Shown: piece after piece, positions 5,329-8,023 of the stretch | Numbering within the stretch: position 1 is the stretch's first letter | Layout of the letters: the number at the start of each line of letters is the position of its first letter | Origin: Deinococcus frigens DSM 12807 | GTDB lineage: Bacteria; Deinococcota; Deinococci; Deinococcales; Deinococcaceae | Assembly (NCBI RefSeq): GCF_000701425.1 | Contig: NZ_JNIW01000095.1 | Location: forward strand, 1 to 8,023 | DNA: 8,023 nt | Direction of reading: 5' to 3' | Position numbers and translations under genes: made by a program | Notes under the pieces: model-generated | Seen by the model: only the letters and a program-made list of their open reading frames with translations | Databases searched by the model: none | What the model was told of the DNA's origin: nothing

Positions 5329-7229
5329 GGCTGAGTCCTGGCAGACACGCGATTGGAGCCGTAGCCCTTCCACAGCTGCATCCCATACCGCAGCGCCCAG
5401 ATGGCGAGGCCGCCCAGCAGCAGGCCCAGCCCCAGACCGATGAACACACGGGCCGCGCTGATCAGCAGCGGCGTGTGAAAGTGCGAGAAGGTGTTCAGGA
5501 TGCTCGACTGCCCCACCACCCCGGCCAGGATCAGCAGGCCGCTGAAGTACCCCGGCAGCGTGCCGCTGAGACCCAGCAAGGCCAGCGGGTGCGCGGCGAT
5601 TTCCTTGAAGCGCGGGCGGATGATCGAGTCCTGCACTTCACGCCGCAGGGACGCCTCGAAGTTGCTGGCCGAGCCGCCCGTGGCATTGCCGCGCCGCTCG
5701 TAGACCAGTGACAGCAGCACGAAACCCAGCGCCATCACGGCCACGTCGCCCAGCCGGATGGGCGCGGCGTAGATGTCGGCTGCCGTCTTGCGGATGTCCT
5801 GGCGCGGCAGGAAGCTCAGGGCCACCAGCGTCAGCGGCAGCAGCAGCGTCAGGCCCACGCCCCGGAAAGGTTCGAGACCCAGCGTGCTTTCGCGGCTGGC
5901 CCCCAGCGCCGACACGAACAGCACGCCCACCAGGCTCAGGCCCGTGGCCAGGAACCAGTCGGTGACCTTCGAACGCCGCAAGACCAGCCCCAGCGCCGGG
6001 AAGGCCACGGCGGCCACGAGTGCGGCACTCTCGAAGGGATGCAAAGTGTTCAGTCCGAAGGCCAGCAGCACCACCACGCCCGCCGCGATCACGCCCAGAC
6101 GCACCAGCGGGAAGCTCAGGCCCAGCAGCAGCAGCGCGGCCAGCGGCCCGATCATGCTCAGCGCCTTGAGCAGCGAACTGGGCGCGAAGGTTCCCAACTG
6201 CGGCATCTCCAGCTTCACGCCGGAGCGCTTCAGCAGGTCCTGGGTGCGGCCCAGCATGGTCTCAGTCTCGTTGATGGTGGGGTAGGGGCGCAGGTACAGC
6301 AGCCGCATCCCTCGCTCACGGGCGGCCAGGTTGTACTTGCTGGCCACGTCCAGCGGATCGAGTTTGTTCTGGTAGCTGGGGGCCAGCGCGAACAGCCGCA
6401 CCCCGCCGTGTGTTGCCACCAGGTCGGCCAGCCCGTCCTGAATGTTGCCCTCGATAATGGCGGGAAGGCGTTTGCCCATCACTTTATCCACCTGCGCCAG
6501 CAGCTCCGGCGTACGCGAGCCGATCACCTCGTCGCCGGTGAAGGCGATAAAGGGCACGTCCGGCCAGTCCGCGCCCACCTTGGCGGTGGGGATGGCGGCG
6601 TCCTGATACGGGCGGTAAACCACGACCAACCCCTGCTTTTTAAAGTCGTTGATCGCCGCCGTATCCGGCCCGGCAGGCAGAAAGCGTGGGTCCGAAGGCC
6701 ACTCGATCCAACTCCGGCCCCCGATGTTCACCTCGCGCGTGGGAATGGTGTAGCGGTTTCGCAATTCCTCGGCAATGGCTGGGGTGGAGGCGCGCATGTA
6801 CACCGCGTTGGTCTTGATCCCCTGGCCCGGAAAGTCCGCCGCCAGATCAGAGCCGTTTTTCAGGTACACCTCGCCGCGCTGTTCCAGGCTGGCAATGGTG
6901 TCCTCGTACAGCGCCACGCCGCCCACACCCAGCGCCCTGTACCTGTCCAGCAATGCCTGCGGCTCCAGGCCATAGCGGCGGGCCTGGATCACCAGCGCCG
7001 GGTAGTCCATGACCAACGCCGCCGTCTTCTGCGACTGCTCGTACTGCACGCGCCCGTAAGCCAGCAGCAGCGCCGGAATCAGCGAAAGTGCGATCAATCC
7101 CAGCAGCAGCGGCGTCCAGGGATGGCGGGTGGCGGGCGGCAGCGTGGTGGGAGGAATAGGGGCAGGCGAGCGTGGGTCAGGCTGGGGCTGTGGGCTGGGA
7201 GACAGGGGGGCGCGGTTGGGGTCGGTCAC
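5325..7229 (-). CDS. DUF5693-like polytopic membrane protein
   Basis: A 634-residue envelope protein with a Pro-rich cytoplasmic tail (1-40), a first membrane helix (41-58), a long external domain (about 62-350), and about eight further helices (roughly 354-373, 376-393, 399-416, 424-442, 456-474, 493-510, 546-570, 586-612). The external domain has barrel-like strand-helix repeats with RYRALGVGGVALYEDT, VPFIAFTGDEVIGS, RLFALAPSYQNK and MRLLYLRPYPT. This matches my recollection of DUF5693, a family often adjacent to csaB; its biochemical role is unknown to me. A part in making, exporting or modifying the wall polysaccharide is inferred from context only. GTG at 7229 is preferred to GTG at 7235: AGGA is seven bases before the former and only one base before the latter. 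The stop TGA overlaps the csaB start (GTGA), so the two are probably translated together. No convincing promoter was found upstream. Confidence 0.85.
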   Translation of the reverse strand: MTDPNRAPLSPSPQPQPDPRSPAPIPPTTLPPATRHPWTPLLLGLIALSLIPALLLAYGRVQYEQSQKTAALVMDYPALVIQARRYGLEPQALLDRYRALGVGGVALYEDTIASLEQRGEVYLKNGSDLAADFPGQGIKTNAVYMRASTPAIAEELRNRYTIPTREVNIGGRSWIEWPSDPRFLPAGPDTAAINDFKKQGLVVVYRPYQDAAIPTAKVGADWPDVPFIAFTGDEVIGSRTPELLAQVDKVMGKRLPAIIEGNIQDGLADLVATHGGVRLFALAPSYQNKLDPLDVASKYNLAARERGMRLLYLRPYPTINETETMLGRTQDLLKRSGVKLEMPQLGTFAPSSLLKALSMIGPLAALLLLGLSFPLVRLGVIAAGVVVLLAFGLNTLHPFESAALVAAVAFPALGLVLRRSKVTDWFLATGLSLVGVLFVSALGASRESTLGLEPFRGVGLTLLLPLTLVALSFLPRQDIRKTAADIYAAPIRLGDVAVMALGFVLLSLVYERRGNATGGSASNFEASLRREVQDSIIRPRFKEIAAHPLALLGLSGTLPGYFSGLLILAGVVGQSSILNTFSHFHTPLLISAARVFIGLGLGLLLGGLAIWALRYGMQLWKGYGSNRVSARTQP

Positions 7230-7407
7230 AGGCACATCCTAGCGGCGTAGTGGGGCGAGGGGAGCGGAAGGCGGCAAAAATCGCAGCATCGTAACGCCCG
7301 GCTGCGGTAGGGAACGTCAGCCGAAGGGGGGAGGGGTAGGTACGGAAACCGATAACCTGAAGAGGCTGGAGCTGTGCAGGCAGGAGGTCAGAGCGTGGGA
7401 AGTGCCA

Positions 7408-7686
7408 ATGGCGTATAACAGATTGTCATACACTAGCGTGCAGGTAGAGCCGTGCGTGGAGCCGCCGGAGAGCTGCCTGCACAAGGGACTCGAATGGGAC
7501 GACGGAAATCTGGGCCATTGCAAACGCCTCACGCCTGAGCAGATTGAAGTGGGGCTGGGAGGCGGGTATCTGGTTTACGACGACCCACTGGAGTGCCGCT
7601 ACCGAATTCTGTTCAGATTGACTCCGCCGGACCGTAGAGAGCAACCCAGAGCAGCAACTATTTTCCGGTTATTGATCGCGGCATAA
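7408..7686 (+). pseudogene. BrnT-like (DUF497) toxin gene, cut at its 3' end by the IS
   Basis: The frame contains LEWDDGNLGHCKRLTPEQIE, then GGGYLVYDDP and RYRILFRLTPPDR, then AATIFR. This follows BrnT/DUF497 toxins: a (F/L)EWDxxN opening, a K/R-rich turn, an acidic DDP turn, and an FRL..VIFR strand before the final R.I.A..M helix. BrnT proteins are RNase toxins paired with a BrnA antitoxin. Here the frame runs into the right IS at 7670, and its last five residues and TAA stop are IS sequence, so the C-terminal Arg-containing part is lost. The HG normally after CKR also seems missing. The start is uncertain: ATG 7408 has GGGA seven bases upstream, but it adds about 27 residues before the usual BrnT opening, so GTG at 7438 or 7456 may be the true start; TATAAC at 7413-7418 would suit those. 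Probably inactive. Family assignment is from motif memory. Confidence 0.5.
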
Positions 7687-8023
7687 ATTAGAGTCCATCA
7701 AGCGGCGCGGCAACTGGATGTATCTGACGCGCTGCCAGGCACCGACCAGTTTCTCCTTGAGGACGGTGACCGAACGGGCACAGAAATTCCCCAACACATT
7801 TCGTTTGACGTACGCCCACACGAGCTCAATTGGATTGAGCTCTGGCGCGTACGGTGGCAAGTACACCAACGACAGGCGTTCGTGGATCTCCACGAACGCC
7901 TGAACCATCTTCGCCCGATGGATACCCGCATTGTCCAGAATCACCACGATCTTCCCCTGGATGTGACGCAGGAGATGCCGGAAGAACGCGATCACGTCTC
8001 CACTTCGAATGGCGCCCAACGTG
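7669..8023 (-). CDS. IS630-family transposase, C-terminal catalytic part (right copy)
   Basis: The C-terminal 117 or so residues of a DDE transposase; the N-terminal helix-turn-helix part lies beyond the window edge. Second Asp: KIVVILDNAGIHRAK. Catalytic Glu: LPPYAPELNPIELVWAYVKR, the textbook IS630/DDE_3 signature. It is intact as far as visible, so this copy could be active. The TTG at 8019 is internal, not the start; the frame continues outward. The stop TAA (7669-7671) lies on the junction with the broken BrnT-like gene, and the final codons are identical to the left copy. Confidence 0.93.
   Translation of the reverse strand, partial: TLGAIRSGDVIAFFRHLLRHIQGKIVVILDNAGIHRAKMVQAFVEIHERLSLVYLPPYAPELNPIELVWAYVKRNVLGNFCARSVTVLKEKLVGAWQRVRYIQLPRRLMDSNLCRDQ
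7670..8023 (-). mobile_element. IS630-family element, right copy, one end visible
   Basis: The element end TTGATCGCGGCATAAATTAG starts at 7672, preceded by TA at 7670-7671, the presumed target duplication. It is in inverted orientation to the left copy; bases 7669-7763 equal 1-95 reversed and complemented. The far end and its second TA are outside the window, so the duplication cannot be confirmed. Confidence 0.82.

Larger units (their letters stand above)
1..7763. repeat. Perfect long inverted repeat framing the window
   Basis: Bases 1-95 and 7669-7763 are exact reverse complements (95 of 95). The true repeat is presumably the whole IS, of which only this part is visible on the left. The arms enclose about 7.57 kb holding all the other genes in the window, so recombination between them would invert that block. 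Confidence 0.88.

Noticed and set aside
6039..7250. A 403-codon open frame on the plus strand
   Set aside because: Antisense to the DUF5693-like gene; the translation is Gln/His/Arg-rich repetitive sequence with no domain, an artefact of G/C-biased codons.
7426..7644. A 72-codon minus-strand frame opposite the BrnT-like fragment
   Set aside because: No recognisable motif, whereas the opposite strand shows BrnT-like motifs in order and runs to the IS junction.
1..8023. CRISPR arrays, tRNA or rRNA genes, phage genes
   Set aside because: No regularly spaced direct repeats, cloverleaf-like sequence, rRNA core sequence or phage structural motif was seen on either strand.

Overview
This is a high-GC chromosomal window, most likely from a member of the Deinococcota and probably Deinococcus. 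The assignment is inferred from three things: strong G/C preference at third codon positions, a CsaB-type pyruvyl transferase directly behind a large membrane protein that looks like the DUF5693 family (S-layer attachment chemistry typical of Deinococcus/Thermus and some Gram-positives), and short structured repeats of the kind scattered through Deinococcus genomes. No species-level call is made.

Layout. Positions 1-95 and 7669-8023 are the 3' ends of two copies of one IS630-family insertion sequence. They lie in inverted orientation with transposase 3' ends pointing inward; the 95 bases visible in both are identical. From left to right between them are: a two-domain VOC (glyoxalase-fold) protein (minus strand); methylmalonyl-CoA mutase (minus); a small unrecognised protein (minus); a small two-helix membrane protein (plus); about 320 bases of non-coding inverted repeats; the pair csaB and DUF5693-like gene (both minus, overlapping by four bases); and a BrnT-like toxin fragment (plus) cut off by the right IS copy.

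Function. The mutase converts methylmalonyl-CoA to succinyl-CoA using B12. A perfect 14-base palindrome about 40 bases before its start resembles TetR-family operators of acyl-CoA-responsive repressors in Thermus. The VOC gene has its own sigma70-like promoter just behind the mutase stop, so it need not be co-transcribed. The DUF5693-like/csaB pair is a translationally coupled envelope unit: CsaB adds pyruvate to the cell-wall polysaccharide that holds SLH-domain S-layer proteins, and the large membrane protein probably acts in the same envelope pathway.

The most interesting features are at the edges and in the repeat block. Both IS copies landed in or at the end of genes: the VOC stop codon is supplied by the IS end, and the BrnT-like gene loses its C-terminus. 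The csaB stop codon also coincides with a short repeated motif. I see no tRNA, rRNA, CRISPR array or clearly new multi-gene system.
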